From contig NZ_JRAO01000016.1 in assembly GCF_000768875.1 (NCBI RefSeq), positions 29,248 to 93,247 of the forward strand: DNA of 64,000 nucleotides, read 5' to 3'. This DNA comes from Porphyromonas sp. COT-239 OH1446 (lineage in GTDB: Bacteria; Bacteroidota; Bacteroidia; Bacteroidales; Porphyromonadaceae). The notes under the pieces were generated by a model. It saw only the letters and a program-made list of their open reading frames with translations. It did no database searches and was not told the origin of the DNA. Positions 1 through 8,959 of the stretch are shown piece after piece. Position numbers and translations under genes: made by a program. The first letter of the stretch is position 1. Each line of letters starts with the position of its first letter.

Positions 1-362
1 ATGGCAAGCGTACCATCGATATGAACCTTACCCGACAGGTGATGAGCAGCAGTATCGTCATGGACAAGCCCGAGATCACTATGGAGTACATCCAGCAGCT
101 TGTCTCTGAGCGTTACAACATCGACCCTAAGCTCCTCTATGGGAGCACCCGTAGGGCCGAGGTGGCTCTGCCTCGACAGATCGTCATGTACATGACCAAG
201 AAGTACACGAGCCACTCCTATAGTGCTATCGCTGAGCGTCTCGGTAGACGCAATCATACGACCGTGATGCACGGGGTCAAGACGATCACCGACCGCATGA
301 GTGTCGATCCTGTCTTTGCCGAGAGCATCACTTCGCTCGAGCAAGCCATCACCCAGGGCTGA
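1..362 (+). CDS. dnaA: Chromosomal replication initiator DnaA, C-terminal part (5' end outside window)
   Basis: DnaA binds DnaA boxes at the origin and opens DNA to start replication. The reading frame is already open at base 3 and runs to the stop at 360-362, so only about the last 119 residues are present. They hold the end of the AAA+ lid and domain IV, the helix-turn-helix DNA-binding domain. The signature is clear: ALPRQIVMYMTKKYT followed by GRRNHTTVMHGVKTI, the DnaA-box recognition helix. The ATG at 21 is internal, not a start. No cluster of DnaA boxes is visible downstream, so an origin cannot be placed here. Confidence 0.95.
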   Translation, partial: GKRTIDMNLTRQVMSSSIVMDKPEITMEYIQQLVSERYNIDPKLLYGSTRRAEVALPRQIVMYMTKKYTSHSYSAIAERLGRRNHTTVMHGVKTITDRMSVDPVFAESITSLEQAITQG

Positions 363-393
363 TCTAGCGAGCAGCAGCCCCATACCCAAGAGG

Positions 394-1014
394 ATGAGTA
401 CCAGCCCTGAGAGTCGAGACACCTACTACACTATCTCCGCCAAGGCCGAGGCGCAGTATAGCGAGAAGCGAAGCAAGTTTCTCGCTTTTGCGTTTCCTGT
501 CGAGACCGAGGCTGAGGCACTTGAGCGGGTAGCAGCCCTCAGACAAGAGTATTACGATGCTCGACATGTGTGCTGGGCTTATCGCCTAGGGCACGAGGGG
601 GAACGTACCCGATCCAATGATGATGGCGAACCCTCGGGTACGGCGGGGAAACCGATCCTCGGGCAATTGGTCTCGGCCGATCTGACCAATATCATTGTCT
701 TAGTTGTCCGTTACTTCGGGGGGATTAAGCTCGGCACCAGCGGCCTCATCGAGGCCTATCGGGAGGCTACGATAGCTGTCCTGGCTGAGGCCGAGACCTT
801 AGAGTGCGTCATCGAGGAGGAGCTCAGCGTGGCCTTCGGCTATGGCCTCATGGGTGAGGTCATGCGTGCGGTGAAGGATAGCGGAGCAAGGGTCTTGGAG
901 CAGGATCTGCGTGAGAGTTGCCGCCTCAGGCTCTCCATTCGTCGAGGTGATGTCGCAGCACTGCGGGCTCGCCTCGAGCGACTCTACGGCCTTGAGCTCC
1001 TTGGCTCTGAGTAG
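394..1014 (+). CDS. YigZ/IMPACT family protein
   Basis: A 206-residue protein of the YigZ (UPF0029/IMPACT) family, related to yeast Yih1 and human IMPACT, which act in translation control; the bacterial function is unclear. The N-terminal domain carries the family hallmarks RSKFLAFAFPV, DARHVCWAYRLG, NDDGEPSGTAGKPIL and VVRYFGGIKLGTSGL. The C-terminal alpha/beta part resembles an EF-G domain. The frame is open further upstream to an ATG at 301 inside dnaA, but the ATG at 394 gives the usual length (about 200-215) and starts 31 bases after the dnaA stop. It probably shares a transcript with dnaA. Confidence 0.9.
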   Translation: MSTSPESRDTYYTISAKAEAQYSEKRSKFLAFAFPVETEAEALERVAALRQEYYDARHVCWAYRLGHEGERTRSNDDGEPSGTAGKPILGQLVSADLTNIIVLVVRYFGGIKLGTSGLIEAYREATIAVLAEAETLECVIEEELSVAFGYGLMGEVMRAVKDSGARVLEQDLRESCRLRLSIRRGDVAALRARLERLYGLELLGSE

Positions 1015-1142
1015 CCCTAACCCCCGTCGAGACCCCCTAGGGCCTCTCTGCCATGAGTCTTATTATCTATCCTCAGCCCTCCGTGCCTCTCCAGTAGGAC
1101 AATGCGTTGCTGTGGTGTATGAGGTTTGTCCGATTTTTTTTG

Positions 1143-1150
1143 TAGATTTG
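1143..1150 (+). promoter_or_regulatory. Possible Bacteroidota -7 box before the DUF4831-like gene
   Basis: TAGATTTG fits the Bacteroidota -7 consensus TAnnTTTG and lies 32 bases before the next start codon. No TTG/TTTG at the usual 19-21 base spacing is seen upstream (the nearest TTTG, 1125-1128, is only 14 bases away), so the call is weak. Confidence 0.35.
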
Positions 1151-1182
1151 TCCAATCGATATAATAGTCGGATACAATCACC

Positions 1183-2256
1183 ATGCGTACTACTCTCATG
1201 AGCATTGCCGTCGCACTTTTGTTCGGCTCTAGCTCCGCCCTTATGGCTCAGACCGAGGTTTTCCGATACGAGGCGACCGCCGAGACGGGCTACGGCGTTG
1301 TCTATACACTCCCACGCACCGAGATCGAGATCGAGGCGACTGTCCTCGAGCATGTCTATATGCCTGGCCCTCTACGTGCCTATGCTGAGAAATACCTTGC
1401 TCAGCCAGCGGGCCAGCATCAGACCAAGCAGTATAGTCTCCTGAGCCTCAAGATCAAGGGGATTGGTTTGCCCGATACCACTAAGCGTTATGTCGTAACC
1501 TTTGACAAGCGTACGGTTGCCCCCTTTGTCAAGCTCACCCAAGACAATATTCTACACTCCATCAATGCGGGCGAAGGCCCATGCTCGGAGACTAAGGCTC
1601 AGCCGCTCGTCTTCGCAGAGCCTGACCGCAAGCTCCCCTCCCTGCCGCGAGAATATGCCCAGGCTGGGAGTGTGAACAAGCAGGCAGAGGTAGCTGCCTC
1701 TCACCTCTATGAGCTCCGCGAACGGCTCTTGGGTGTGGTTACGGGTGAGGTTGAGCAGATGCCTAAGGATGGCGAGGCTATGCGCCTGGTACTCGACCAG
1801 CTGAAGGCTGAGGAGCGTCGCACCCTACGTCTCTTCATGGGAGATACCACTCAACGAACCATCACGCATACCCTACGCATCAGCCCTGATGGCAACGATA
1901 TTCAGTCTCGCATACTCTTTCGCTTCTCTCCCGACTGGGGGATCGTGGACGGAGACGACCTCTCAGGCGATCCCGTTTTGCTGAACCTCAAGGTCATCGA
2001 GCGTGCACCCGAGCTGAGCGAGAAGGAGCGCAAGAAGCTCGCCAAGATCGAGGGCATCATGTACAACGTCCCTGGGGTCGCCGTCGTGAGCGTTTCGCTC
2101 CTGGGCAAGGAGCTCTCGAGCGAGCGTATCTCTCTGACTCAAGCCGGAGGGATGCAGTCCCTGACCAAGAAGATGTTCAACGTCAAGGATAAGACTGGCC
2201 CATCCGTCTACTTCGACATTCATAGCGGGGCAATTGTCAGCATTCGACAGGAATAA
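1183..2256 (+). CDS. DUF4831-like exported protein
   Basis: A 357-residue protein with a clear signal peptide (MRTTLMSIAVALLFGSSSAL, cleavage near MAQ). The region after it, with GYGVVYTLPRTEIEIEATV and MPGPLRAYAEKYL, resembles the Bacteroidota DUF4831 family of secreted proteins with no known function. No catalytic motif is evident. The start at 1183 is chosen because it opens directly into the signal peptide. It stands alone, 168 bases after the YigZ-type gene and 75 bases before the peptide transporter. The family name is from memory of the conserved N-terminal pattern and was not verified by search. Confidence 0.72.
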   Translation: MRTTLMSIAVALLFGSSSALMAQTEVFRYEATAETGYGVVYTLPRTEIEIEATVLEHVYMPGPLRAYAEKYLAQPAGQHQTKQYSLLSLKIKGIGLPDTTKRYVVTFDKRTVAPFVKLTQDNILHSINAGEGPCSETKAQPLVFAEPDRKLPSLPREYAQAGSVNKQAEVAASHLYELRERLLGVVTGEVEQMPKDGEAMRLVLDQLKAEERRTLRLFMGDTTQRTITHTLRISPDGNDIQSRILFRFSPDWGIVDGDDLSGDPVLLNLKVIERAPELSEKERKKLAKIEGIMYNVPGVAVVSVSLLGKELSSERISLTQAGGMQSLTKKMFNVKDKTGPSVYFDIHSGAIVSIRQE

Positions 2257-2331
2257 CCTTCATACGAGATCCATTCAGCTACAGACAACTTGTAAACAAT
2301 CTAAAAGTATAACTCTTTAACTCAATCAGCT

Positions 2332-4314
2332 ATGCTCAACAATCACCCCAAAGGACTACTAGTCCTGGCTTTGACCAACATGGGAGAGCGGTTTGGCTAC
2401 TACACCATGCTAGCCATCCTGGCCATCTACATGCAGGCCAAGTTCGGGTTCTCCTCCGGAGAGACCAGTATCATTTACGGAGCTTTCCTCTCCCTTGTTT
2501 ACTTCCTCCCTATCTTGGGTGGCCTGATCGCCGACAAATGGCTCGGTTATGGTAAGACCATTCTTTTGGGGGTGATCATCATGTTTAGTGGTTACCTCCT
2601 CTTAGCCATGCCTGCGGAGAACAACCTCTTTGGCAAGATGATCATGTTCTCTTCGCTCTTCCTCATCTCTGCGGGTACGGGTCTTTTCAAGGGAAATCTA
2701 CAGGCTCTCGTGGGCAAGCTCTACGACAAGCCCGAGTATTCGGGTTCACGAGATATTGCCTTCTCGATCTTCTACATGTTCATCAATATTGGTGCTTTCT
2801 TCGCCCCCAGTATGGCGAACTTCATCAACAACAATGTCCTCGAGAAGTCGCAGTTCGTCTACGATGCTAACATCCCCAACAACTACGTAGCCCTCAACAA
2901 TCAGGTCGTAGACAAGACGGCTTACCTAGCAGACTTCATGGCCTCACACGAGAGCTTTGCTACCGAAACGGAGAAGAAGCAGGCACAGATCTTGAAGAAG
3001 CAGAAGAGTGAGGATGGGGTGATCTTTGCCGAGGATAAGGAGCAGGTGCTCTTCAACCTCAAGGCAGCAGGGCTCTATCAGATTAGCCGATCGGGCAAGC
3101 TCTTAGGCGTAGACTATCAGCTCTCGCAGAAGGAGTATGAGCTGCTTGAGAGCCGCAGTCAGGAGGACAAGGCCGCCAAGCAGGCTGTGATCGATAAGGT
3201 CAATGCTACTCCAGAGGAGGCTCTCGCAGGCTTCTTCGCCGAGGAGGGTAGTGATAAGCTCTTTGCAGAGCGATTTGGCTCGGCCTATGTGAGCAAGTCT
3301 CTCTCCTCCTCCTACAGCTACTCTTTCGGTGTGGCCTGCATTAGCTTGATCATCTCGATCTTGGTATTCCTCTTCTGGCGCAAGTCCTGGAGCGAGGCTG
3401 ACGTGAAGATCAAGAAGAAGGGCCAGCAGCACGCCAGCACTGCCGATGTACCCCAAATGAGTGCCCATGAGGTGCGTGAGCGTATGATTGCCCTCTTCCT
3501 CGTTTTCTTTGTGGTGATCTTCTTCTGGATGTCTTTCCACCAGAATGGTCTGTGTATGACCTTCTTCGCCCGAGACTATACGATGAGCAGCATCTCCCCT
3601 GCGGAGAACATGTTCTTCTCCCTGCTCTCCCTCCTGCCCGTAGTGGTCTTCCTCTATGGTATCTATCTGACCTTCATTGGCCTTTTTGGGGGGCGCAAGG
3701 ATCCTAAGTCTGGGATCTTCCTCATGGTTTCGGGTTTGGCAGCACTCGTGGCCTACTACCTGACCAATGTGTCTCAGAGTGAGGAGATCATCAAGATCAC
3801 TCCTCAGATCTTCCAGCAGTTTAACCCGTTCTTCATCATCATCCTCACGCCTGCCGTCGTTGAGATCTTCACGCACTTGGGCCGCAAGGGTAAGGAGCCC
3901 TCTGCCCCTCGTAAGATCGGTATCGGGATGCTTATCGCAGCTGTAGGCTTCGTGGTGCTTGCTCTAGCCTCTATCGGTCTGCCTGACCCTGCTTCGTTGC
4001 AGGGGACTTCGGATGTACTGGTGTCGCCCAATTGGCTGATCGGTACTTATCTCGTATTGACTATCGCCGAGCTCTTCCTCAGCCCTATGGGTCTATCTTT
4101 CGTCTCCAAGGTTGCTCCCCCTCAGTACAGTGGTCTGATGCAGGGCGGTTGGCTGGCAGCTACTGCCATCGGTAACTTCCTCGTCGGCGTGATGGGTACC
4201 TTCTGGGAGGAGCTCTCTCTAGTGGCCTTCTGGAGTGTACTGGTGGTTTGCTGTCTGCTCTCTGCCGCCTTCATCTTCTCTGTGATGAAGCGTCTAGAGC
4301 GTGTAACTCAGTAG
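2332..4314 (+). CDS. Proton-coupled oligopeptide transporter (POT/PTR family, DtpT-like)
   Basis: An inner-membrane MFS protein of 660 residues that should import di- and tripeptides. The N-terminal helix holds the family motif as NMGERFGYY (residues 16-24): the usual ExxERFxYY has Asn16 in place of the first Glu, a residue tied to proton coupling in studied homologues. Later helices follow the POT pattern, e.g. GLFKGNLQALVG and SPMGLSFVSKVAPPQYSGLMQG. Between the helices around residues 165 and 330 lies a roughly 150-residue hydrophilic, Lys/Glu-rich insertion. Without it the protein would have a normal POT length of about 500. A peptide importer fits an asaccharolytic, peptide-using lifestyle. 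No neighbour shares an obvious pathway. Confidence 0.9.
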   Translation: MLNNHPKGLLVLALTNMGERFGYYTMLAILAIYMQAKFGFSSGETSIIYGAFLSLVYFLPILGGLIADKWLGYGKTILLGVIIMFSGYLLLAMPAENNLFGKMIMFSSLFLISAGTGLFKGNLQALVGKLYDKPEYSGSRDIAFSIFYMFINIGAFFAPSMANFINNNVLEKSQFVYDANIPNNYVALNNQVVDKTAYLADFMASHESFATETEKKQAQILKKQKSEDGVIFAEDKEQVLFNLKAAGLYQISRSGKLLGVDYQLSQKEYELLESRSQEDKAAKQAVIDKVNATPEEALAGFFAEEGSDKLFAERFGSAYVSKSLSSSYSYSFGVACISLIISILVFLFWRKSWSEADVKIKKKGQQHASTADVPQMSAHEVRERMIALFLVFFVVIFFWMSFHQNGLCMTFFARDYTMSSISPAENMFFSLLSLLPVVVFLYGIYLTFIGLFGGRKDPKSGIFLMVSGLAALVAYYLTNVSQSEEIIKITPQIFQQFNPFFIIILTPAVVEIFTHLGRKGKEPSAPRKIGIGMLIAAVGFVVLALASIGLPDPASLQGTSDVLVSPNWLIGTYLVLTIAELFLSPMGLSFVSKVAPPQYSGLMQGGWLAATAIGNFLVGVMGTFWEELSLVAFWSVLVVCCLLSAAFIFSVMKRLERVTQ

Positions 4315-4776
4315 TCGCTTCGCAGATCTAAGGACGATGCGAAGGCAAGTACTTCGACATGGCATTGCCCTGCTGCGGTTCTCTCGATGGAGCCGCAGCA
4401 GGGCAGCTGCTTTCCGCTCCCTCGGCTGGGTTGTGCGTATTGGTCACCTCTCCGCCTCAGTACTCTCGAGCCTTGCTCGTAAGAGCCGTACCTTGGCCCT
4501 GGAGGATGCTCTGGCTCAGCCCTTGGCTCAGAGGGCCTCTCGGCTGGATGATGAGCGGGACGAAGACGAAGCCTCGCTTCTACTCTCCCCCCTAGGGGCT
4601 GCTCTGCTCTCTCTCGACTGTAGACAAACGAATTCTCGAGCCTGCCCTCTCTCGGGCAAGGCCTATTACTTATCTCTACCCCCTACCTTGAGCGAGCCTA
4701 GACAGGCCCGTCCAGGGTGGGGGATTTTGCATACCGACCCTCTTGGACGGTATGCTCTACGATCACTTAAATCTGA
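4315..4776. other. 462-base intergenic region before bioB with two hairpins
   Basis: No convincing gene. A perfect 12-bp inverted repeat (4367-4378 with 4393-4404, GCCCTGCTGCGG arms) follows the transporter and may terminate it, although no T-run follows. Further on, a hairpin sits directly before bioB (see next entry). A 147-codon open frame here (4337-4780) is Arg/Ser/Leu-rich, overlaps bioB and contains the hairpins, so it is not called. Confidence 0.6.
4708..4755 (+). promoter_or_regulatory. Two mutually exclusive hairpins in the bioB leader
   Basis: GCATACCG (4729-4736) pairs with CGGTATGC (4748-4755), ending 21 bases before the bioB start. An alternative pairing uses CCGTCCAGGG (4708-4717) with CCCT (4738-4741) and GGACGG (4745-4750). 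The two share bases 4738-4750, so only one can form. This could be an attenuator or an operator; the sequence does not resemble the BirA operator I know, and function is inferred only from the pairing. Confidence 0.4.
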
Positions 4777-5769
4777 ATGATAACAAAGATCAAAGAGCGC
4801 ATCCTCTCTGGTGGTGAGATCACCCACGAGGAAGCTCTTGCTCTGCTGAATACCCCCGACAAGGACGAGCTCTATGAGGCCGCCCATGAGATCACGGAGC
4901 ACTTCATGGGGGACAGCTTCGACACCTGCTCCATCATCAACGCCAAGAGCGGCAATTGCCCTGAGGACTGCAAATGGTGTGCCCAAAGTGGACACTATGC
5001 CACCTCAGCAGAGAAATATGCCCTCGTAAGCCCCAGCGTGTCTGTGGCGCAGGCGACCTACAACCACAAGCAGGGTATAGGCCGCTTCTCCCTCGTGGCC
5101 AGCGGTCGCCGCTCCTCGGACAAGGAGATAGACCTCTTGAGCATCAGCTATCGGGCGATCAAGAAGGCTAACCCCAGCCTCAAGTGCTGCGCCTCCCTGG
5201 GTCTGCTGCGAGAGGATCAGCTACGCAAGCTCTTCGAGAGTGGAGTAACGACCTATCACTGCAATATGGAGACTGCTCCGAGCCACTTTGCAAACCTCTG
5301 CACCACCCACACCCAGCAGGACAAGGAGGAGACCCTCGAGGCAGCTCGACGGGTCGGGATGCGTATCTGTAGCGGAGGTATTATAGGGATGGGCGAGACG
5401 GCCGAGCAGCGCATTGAGTTGGCCTTTTATCTCAAGAGCCTACGGGTGGAGAGCATCCCCTTCAACATTCTACAGCCCATCCTCGGCACACCTCTGTATG
5501 GCACTACGCCCTTGACAGAGGAGGAGATCCTCACGGCGATTGCCCTCTTTAGACTGATCAATCCCCGCTCCTTCTTGCGCTTCTCAGGAGGGCGAGCTCA
5601 GCTGAGTGCTGAGCTACAGCGTAAGGCGATCTATGTAGGGGTCAACTCCGCCATCACAGGCGACCTGCTCACGACCATTGGGCAGCAGGCCAAGGACGAT
5701 ATGGCGATGATCGAGGAGTGTGGCAAGGTGAACCGCTCTGTCGATTGGGAGGTAAGCTACGACTTCTAA
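4777..5769 (+). CDS. bioB: Biotin synthase
   Basis: Radical-SAM enzyme (330 residues) that inserts sulfur into dethiobiotin to give biotin, the last step of the pathway, in the cytoplasm. The 4Fe-4S cluster site is Cys61-x3-Cys65-x2-Cys68 in [14 protein letters not shown]. Other BioB signatures are [20 protein letters not shown] and [13 protein letters not shown], together with FLRFSGGR near the C-terminus. Length is normal. It is followed after 11 bases by bioA, so the two are almost certainly co-transcribed. The hairpin pair in its leader is the only visible candidate for regulation. bioF, bioC and bioD are not nearby. Confidence 0.97.
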   Translation: MITKIKERILSGGEITHEEALALLNTPDKDELYEAAHEITEHFMGDSFDTCSIINAKSGNCPEDCKWCAQSGHYATSAEKYALVSPSVSVAQATYNHKQGIGRFSLVASGRRSSDKEIDLLSISYRAIKKANPSLKCCASLGLLREDQLRKLFESGVTTYHCNMETAPSHFANLCTTHTQQDKEETLEAARRVGMRICSGGIIGMGETAEQRIELAFYLKSLRVESIPFNILQPILGTPLYGTTPLTEEEILTAIALFRLINPRSFLRFSGGRAQLSAELQRKAIYVGVNSAITGDLLTTIGQQAKDDMAMIEECGKVNRSVDWEVSYDF

Positions 5770-5780
5770 AACCTAGAGCT

Positions 5781-7067
5781 ATGGACGAACAAAGAATGCT
5801 AGAGATAGACCGCAGACACCTGTGGCACCCCTATACCTCAACGATCAATCCGCTACCCGTCTACCCTGTAGAGCGGGCTGAGGGAGTGCGCCTCTACCTC
5901 AAGGATGGGCGAGAGCTGATCGATGGCATGAGCTCGTGGTGGGCAGCCGTGCACGGCTACAATCACCCCAGGCTCAATGAGGCCCTTACCCGTCAGCTCG
6001 GGCAGATGGCCCATGTGATGTTTGGCGGCATTACGCATGAGCCTGCTGTAGAGCTGGCTGAGGAGCTCCTTAGCCTCTTGCCCCAGGCTTTGGAGTGCAT
6101 CTTCTACGCCGACTCGGGTTCGGTGGCTGTCGAGGTGGCCCTCAAGATGGCCCTGCAATATCAGCAGTCCTTGGGCCAGGGGCAGCGTCATCGTATTGCC
6201 ACGCTGCGCAATGGTTACCATGGAGATACCTGGCACGCCATGAGCGTCTGTGACCCAGAGACCGGTATGCATGGTCTCTTCGGTGGGGCATTGCCTGTGC
6301 AGCACTTCCTGCCTCGACCCTCCTCTCGCTTCGGGGGGGAATGGCATCCCGAGGATATGAAGCCCCTCGAGGAGCTCCTCGAGCAATATGCAGGTGAGAT
6401 CGCAGCCCTGATCCTAGAGCCAGTGGTGCAGGGTGCAGGGGGGATGTACTTCTACCACCCACGCTACCTCGTCGAGGCCCGCAGGCTGTGCCGTGAGGCT
6501 GGGGTGCTCTTGATCTTCGACGAGATCGCAACGGGCTTCGGCCGCACGGGTAAGCTCTTCGCTATGGAGCATGCGGGCGTACTGCCCGACATTATCTGCC
6601 TGGGTAAGGCCTTAACGGGGGGATACATGACCCTCTCGGCCTGCGTTACCACCCGAGAGGTTGCCGATACGATCTGCTCGGGTGAGGCTGGCTGCTTCAT
6701 GCATGGGCCGACCTTCATGGGCAATCCACTCGCCTGTGCAGTGGCAACGGCCTCTTTACGCCTCCTGAAGGAGAGCCCCTGGCAGGAGCGTGTCGGGAAC
6801 ATCGAGCGCATCCTCACCGAAGAGCTCAGTCCGCTGAGCCGCCTCGGCAGTGTGGCCGAGGTGCGTGTCCTCGGGGCTATCGGAGTTGTAGAGATGAGAG
6901 AGCCAGTGAATATGGGAGCTCTGCAGGCCCGCTTCGTCGAGGCGGGGATATGGGTGCGCCCCTTCGGCCGCTTGGTATATCTGATGCCCCCCTTCGTGAT
7001 CGGGGAGACGGATCTCAGGACGCTGGCCTCCCGTCTCGTGCACATCCTCGAAGAGCTTGATCGTTAG
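5781..7067 (+). CDS. bioA: Adenosylmethionine-8-amino-7-oxononanoate aminotransferase
   Basis: PLP-dependent class III aminotransferase (428 residues) that makes 7,8-diaminopelargonate from KAPA with SAM as amino donor, the step two before BioB. Seen in the sequence: HLWHPYTST near the N-terminus, the substrate loop [16 protein letters not shown], the PLP Asp region [14 protein letters not shown], and the Schiff-base lysine Lys276 in [10 protein letters not shown]. The open frame begins at 5718 inside bioB; the ATG at 5781 is preferred because it leaves an 11-base gap and yields the family's N-terminus. Confidence 0.96.
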   Translation: MDEQRMLEIDRRHLWHPYTSTINPLPVYPVERAEGVRLYLKDGRELIDGMSSWWAAVHGYNHPRLNEALTRQLGQMAHVMFGGITHEPAVELAEELLSLLPQALECIFYADSGSVAVEVALKMALQYQQSLGQGQRHRIATLRNGYHGDTWHAMSVCDPETGMHGLFGGALPVQHFLPRPSSRFGGEWHPEDMKPLEELLEQYAGEIAALILEPVVQGAGGMYFYHPRYLVEARRLCREAGVLLIFDEIATGFGRTGKLFAMEHAGVLPDIICLGKALTGGYMTLSACVTTREVADTICSGEAGCFMHGPTFMGNPLACAVATASLRLLKESPWQERVGNIERILTEELSPLSRLGSVAEVRVLGAIGVVEMREPVNMGALQARFVEAGIWVRPFGRLVYLMPPFVIGETDLRTLASRLVHILEELDR

Positions 7068-7098
7068 AAGCCCTATCAACCTACTTAACTGAATAACT

Positions 7099-7530
7099 AT
7101 GAATATGATCAAAGAATCAGGGACGATAGACCTGAACCTCCTCATCCGCCACTTCCCCTGGAAGGAGCTTTGCCGAGACTATGGCTTTGCGATTCCCTAC
7201 CCAGAGGTGATGATGACGAGCGACCGAGCCCATGCCCTCTATACACAGATCAGTGGACTGCTCCTACCGCTGGCTTGGGAGCTTGATAATGAAGTCCGTT
7301 ACCGTCTCGAGGCACATCCGATGCAGTCTGAGGCAGAGCTCCTCTTTGTCGAGGTGGAGCTCAAGGTGCTCGATGAGGCTTGGGAGGTGATCGGCTTCCC
7401 TCGGAGCACGGTCGAGCGTTACCTCTCCCTAGCGGCCTATGCTCACCTCTCGGGGGAGCTGTGGGCGGAACGGAAGAGGAGGTACTTCGGTCTCGACGAA
7501 GGCTCTTGGCTCGTTAGCCCTGCGCTCTAG
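7099..7530 (+). CDS. Hypothetical protein downstream of bioA
   Basis: A 143-residue soluble, acidic, probably mostly helical protein with no signal peptide or membrane segment. I do not recognise the family. Visible features are an N-terminal stretch PWKELCRDYGFAIPYPEV and a Glu/Leu-rich middle. It starts 31 bases after bioA in the same direction and ends just before a strong hairpin, so it is likely the last gene of the bioBA transcript. A link to biotin metabolism rests only on that position. Confidence 0.7.
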   Translation: MNMIKESGTIDLNLLIRHFPWKELCRDYGFAIPYPEVMMTSDRAHALYTQISGLLLPLAWELDNEVRYRLEAHPMQSEAELLFVEVELKVLDEAWEVIGFPRSTVERYLSLAAYAHLSGELWAERKRRYFGLDEGSWLVSPAL

Positions 7531-7543
7531 TGTCCCAAATAGG

Positions 7544-7585
7544 AAGCCGCCCCTTGAGATCCTGTAAGATCTCAAGGGGCGGCTT
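7544..7585. terminator. Bidirectional terminator between convergent genes
   Basis: A perfect 16-bp stem (7546-7561 with 7568-7583; GCCGCCCCTTGAGATC arms) with a 6-base loop, extended by AA/TT at its base. It lies between the plus-strand gene ending at 7530 and the minus-strand nitroreductase ending at 7614. Confidence 0.85.
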
Positions 7586-7613
7586 ATTACTGCCTTCTCC
7601 GCTTGGCCCGAGG

Positions 7614-8174
7614 CTAGTGTAATAGCTCGTATGGGGTGTCGAGGGTTTCGCTGTGTACCTTGTCCCATTTGAGACTTTCCCTTGGGCGTTCGGGGGCATC
7701 TCCATTGACGTAGCCAATGCCTAGGATGCAGACGATCTCGAGATCCTCAGGCAGGGCGAGGATGCGGCGCACGTAGATGCTAGAGTCCTCGCCATCGGCG
7801 GTGAAGCGTCCGTCCACCTCGGCCCAGCAAGTCCCTAGATCCTGCTGCCAAGCCTGTAGTTGCATATAGCCTGCGGCCAGGGAGGCATCTGCGATCCAGT
7901 GGCGGCACTCCTGAGGCGAAGCCAGTACGGCGATGGCTACAGGCACGTCAGCTAGGAAGGCACAACCCTTCTCTCTGAGATGACTGAGAGCCTCTAGCTT
8001 GGCCCGATCTCGGATGATGAGGAACTGGGTCGTATGCTTGTTCATCGATGAGGGGGCGCGCAGCCCTGCCTCGAGGATGGGCTCTAACTGCTCGGCCGAT
8101 ACGTCTCTGTCTCGGTGATAGATGCGGATGCTGCGGCGGGTGCGGATCGCATCGATTAGTTGGGGCTTGTTCAT
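7614..8174 (-). CDS. Nitroreductase family protein
   Basis: An FMN-binding oxidoreductase of the nitroreductase superfamily, 186 residues, within the usual 170-220 range. Seen: the N-terminal FMN-phosphate motif TRRSIRIYHRD, the LRAPSSMNKHTTQF segment that packs on the flavin, a central dimer-forming helix with DASLAAGYMQLQAWQQDLGTCW, and the C-terminal CILGIGY strand. The likely reaction is NAD(P)H-dependent reduction of nitro or quinone compounds; the natural substrate cannot be read from sequence. It lies downstream of msrA with about 110 bases between, and could be part of a redox-stress group with it. Confidence 0.88.
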   Translation of the reverse strand: MNKPQLIDAIRTRRSIRIYHRDRDVSAEQLEPILEAGLRAPSSMNKHTTQFLIIRDRAKLEALSHLREKGCAFLADVPVAIAVLASPQECRHWIADASLAAGYMQLQAWQQDLGTCWAEVDGRFTADGEDSSIYVRRILALPEDLEIVCILGIGYVNGDAPERPRESLKWDKVHSETLDTPYELLH

Positions 8175-8286
8175 TGACTTGCTGTGATGTTAGTTAAGTT
8201 TTGACGGGAGAATGCCTCTCACTCGAATAACCAACAATCCGAGCCAATAGTTTCCCCCGCTGGGGTAGGAGGAGAAGGCGAGCTGT

Positions 8287-8931
8287 TTAGGGCTTGGGAG
8301 GATTGGCCTTGCGGGCATACTCGAAGAGATCCAGGCTGACGTGGCAATAGCCCCCAGGGTTCGCCTCGAGGTAATCTTGATGATAGTCCTCGGCGGGGTA
8401 GAAGTTCTTGATCGGCTTGCATTCGATACGCAGCAGCATCCGATGCTTCTTTTGTAGTTCTGCTAGTGCTTCTCGGATGATGGGCAGATCTCGCTCTTGG
8501 TCATAATAGATCCCTGTGCGGTACTGCGTGCCTATGTCTCCGCCCTGCCTGTTGAGCGAGGTGGGGTCGATGGTCATGAAGTAGAGCTCAAGTAGGAGCT
8601 TGAGGTCGAGTACGGAACTGTCGTAGATAACCTCGACAGTCTCGGCATGTCCCGTCGTACCTGTACAGACCTCTCGATAGGTAGGCCGCTCGGTAGTACC
8701 ATTGGCATAGCCGACTTGTGTGCTGACTACGCCTCGTATTTGCTTGACGAAATGCTCTGTGCCCCAGAAGCATCCGCCAGCTAGATAAATCGTTCGTTTG
8801 TCCATAGATGTGGGTTGGGTATGGGTGTCGCTGCCTCGAGCTGTGCGAGGAGCAGAGGTGCTTGCACAGCCCGAACAGGAGCTTAACAGGAGGAGAAGGC
8901 TTAGGCCTAGCCCTAGGGTTCGCTTCATCAT
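8287..8931 (-). CDS. msrA: Peptide-methionine (S)-S-oxide reductase, lipoprotein form
   Basis: Repairs oxidised methionine in proteins. The catalytic motif AGGCFWG is present with Cys54 as nucleophile, followed by QVGYANG, the DPTSLNRQGGDIGTQYRT block and a C-terminal GGYCHV that could supply a resolving cysteine. The chosen start gives a lipoprotein signal, MMKRTLGLGLSLLLLLSSC, with lipobox LSSC (Cys19), so the enzyme is probably anchored in the envelope; most MsrA proteins are cytosolic. The frame is open to 9021 but that would overlap corA. A second ATG (8928) is possible. It starts 28 bases after corA, in the same direction, so probably the same transcript. Confidence 0.93.
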   Translation of the reverse strand: MMKRTLGLGLSLLLLLSSCSGCASTSAPRTARGSDTHTQPTSMDKRTIYLAGGCFWGTEHFVKQIRGVVSTQVGYANGTTERPTYREVCTGTTGHAETVEVIYDSSVLDLKLLLELYFMTIDPTSLNRQGGDIGTQYRTGIYYDQERDLPIIREALAELQKKHRMLLRIECKPIKNFYPAEDYHQDYLEANPGGYCHVSLDLFEYARKANPPKP

Positions 8932-8959
8932 GAGGTCGAGAGAGGGGCCGAGGGGTGGG

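Noticed and set aside
1..1182. Replication origin next to dnaA
   Set aside because: No cluster of DnaA boxes and no AT-rich unwinding region is visible in the bases downstream of dnaA; the upstream side is outside the window.
3103..3876. 257-codon open frame on the minus strand
   Set aside because: Antisense to the peptide transporter; its Asp/Glu/His-rich translation has no family pattern.
4337..4780. 147-codon open frame before bioB
   Set aside because: Overlaps the bioB start, contains two hairpins, and has Arg/Ser/Leu-rich composition with no family feature.
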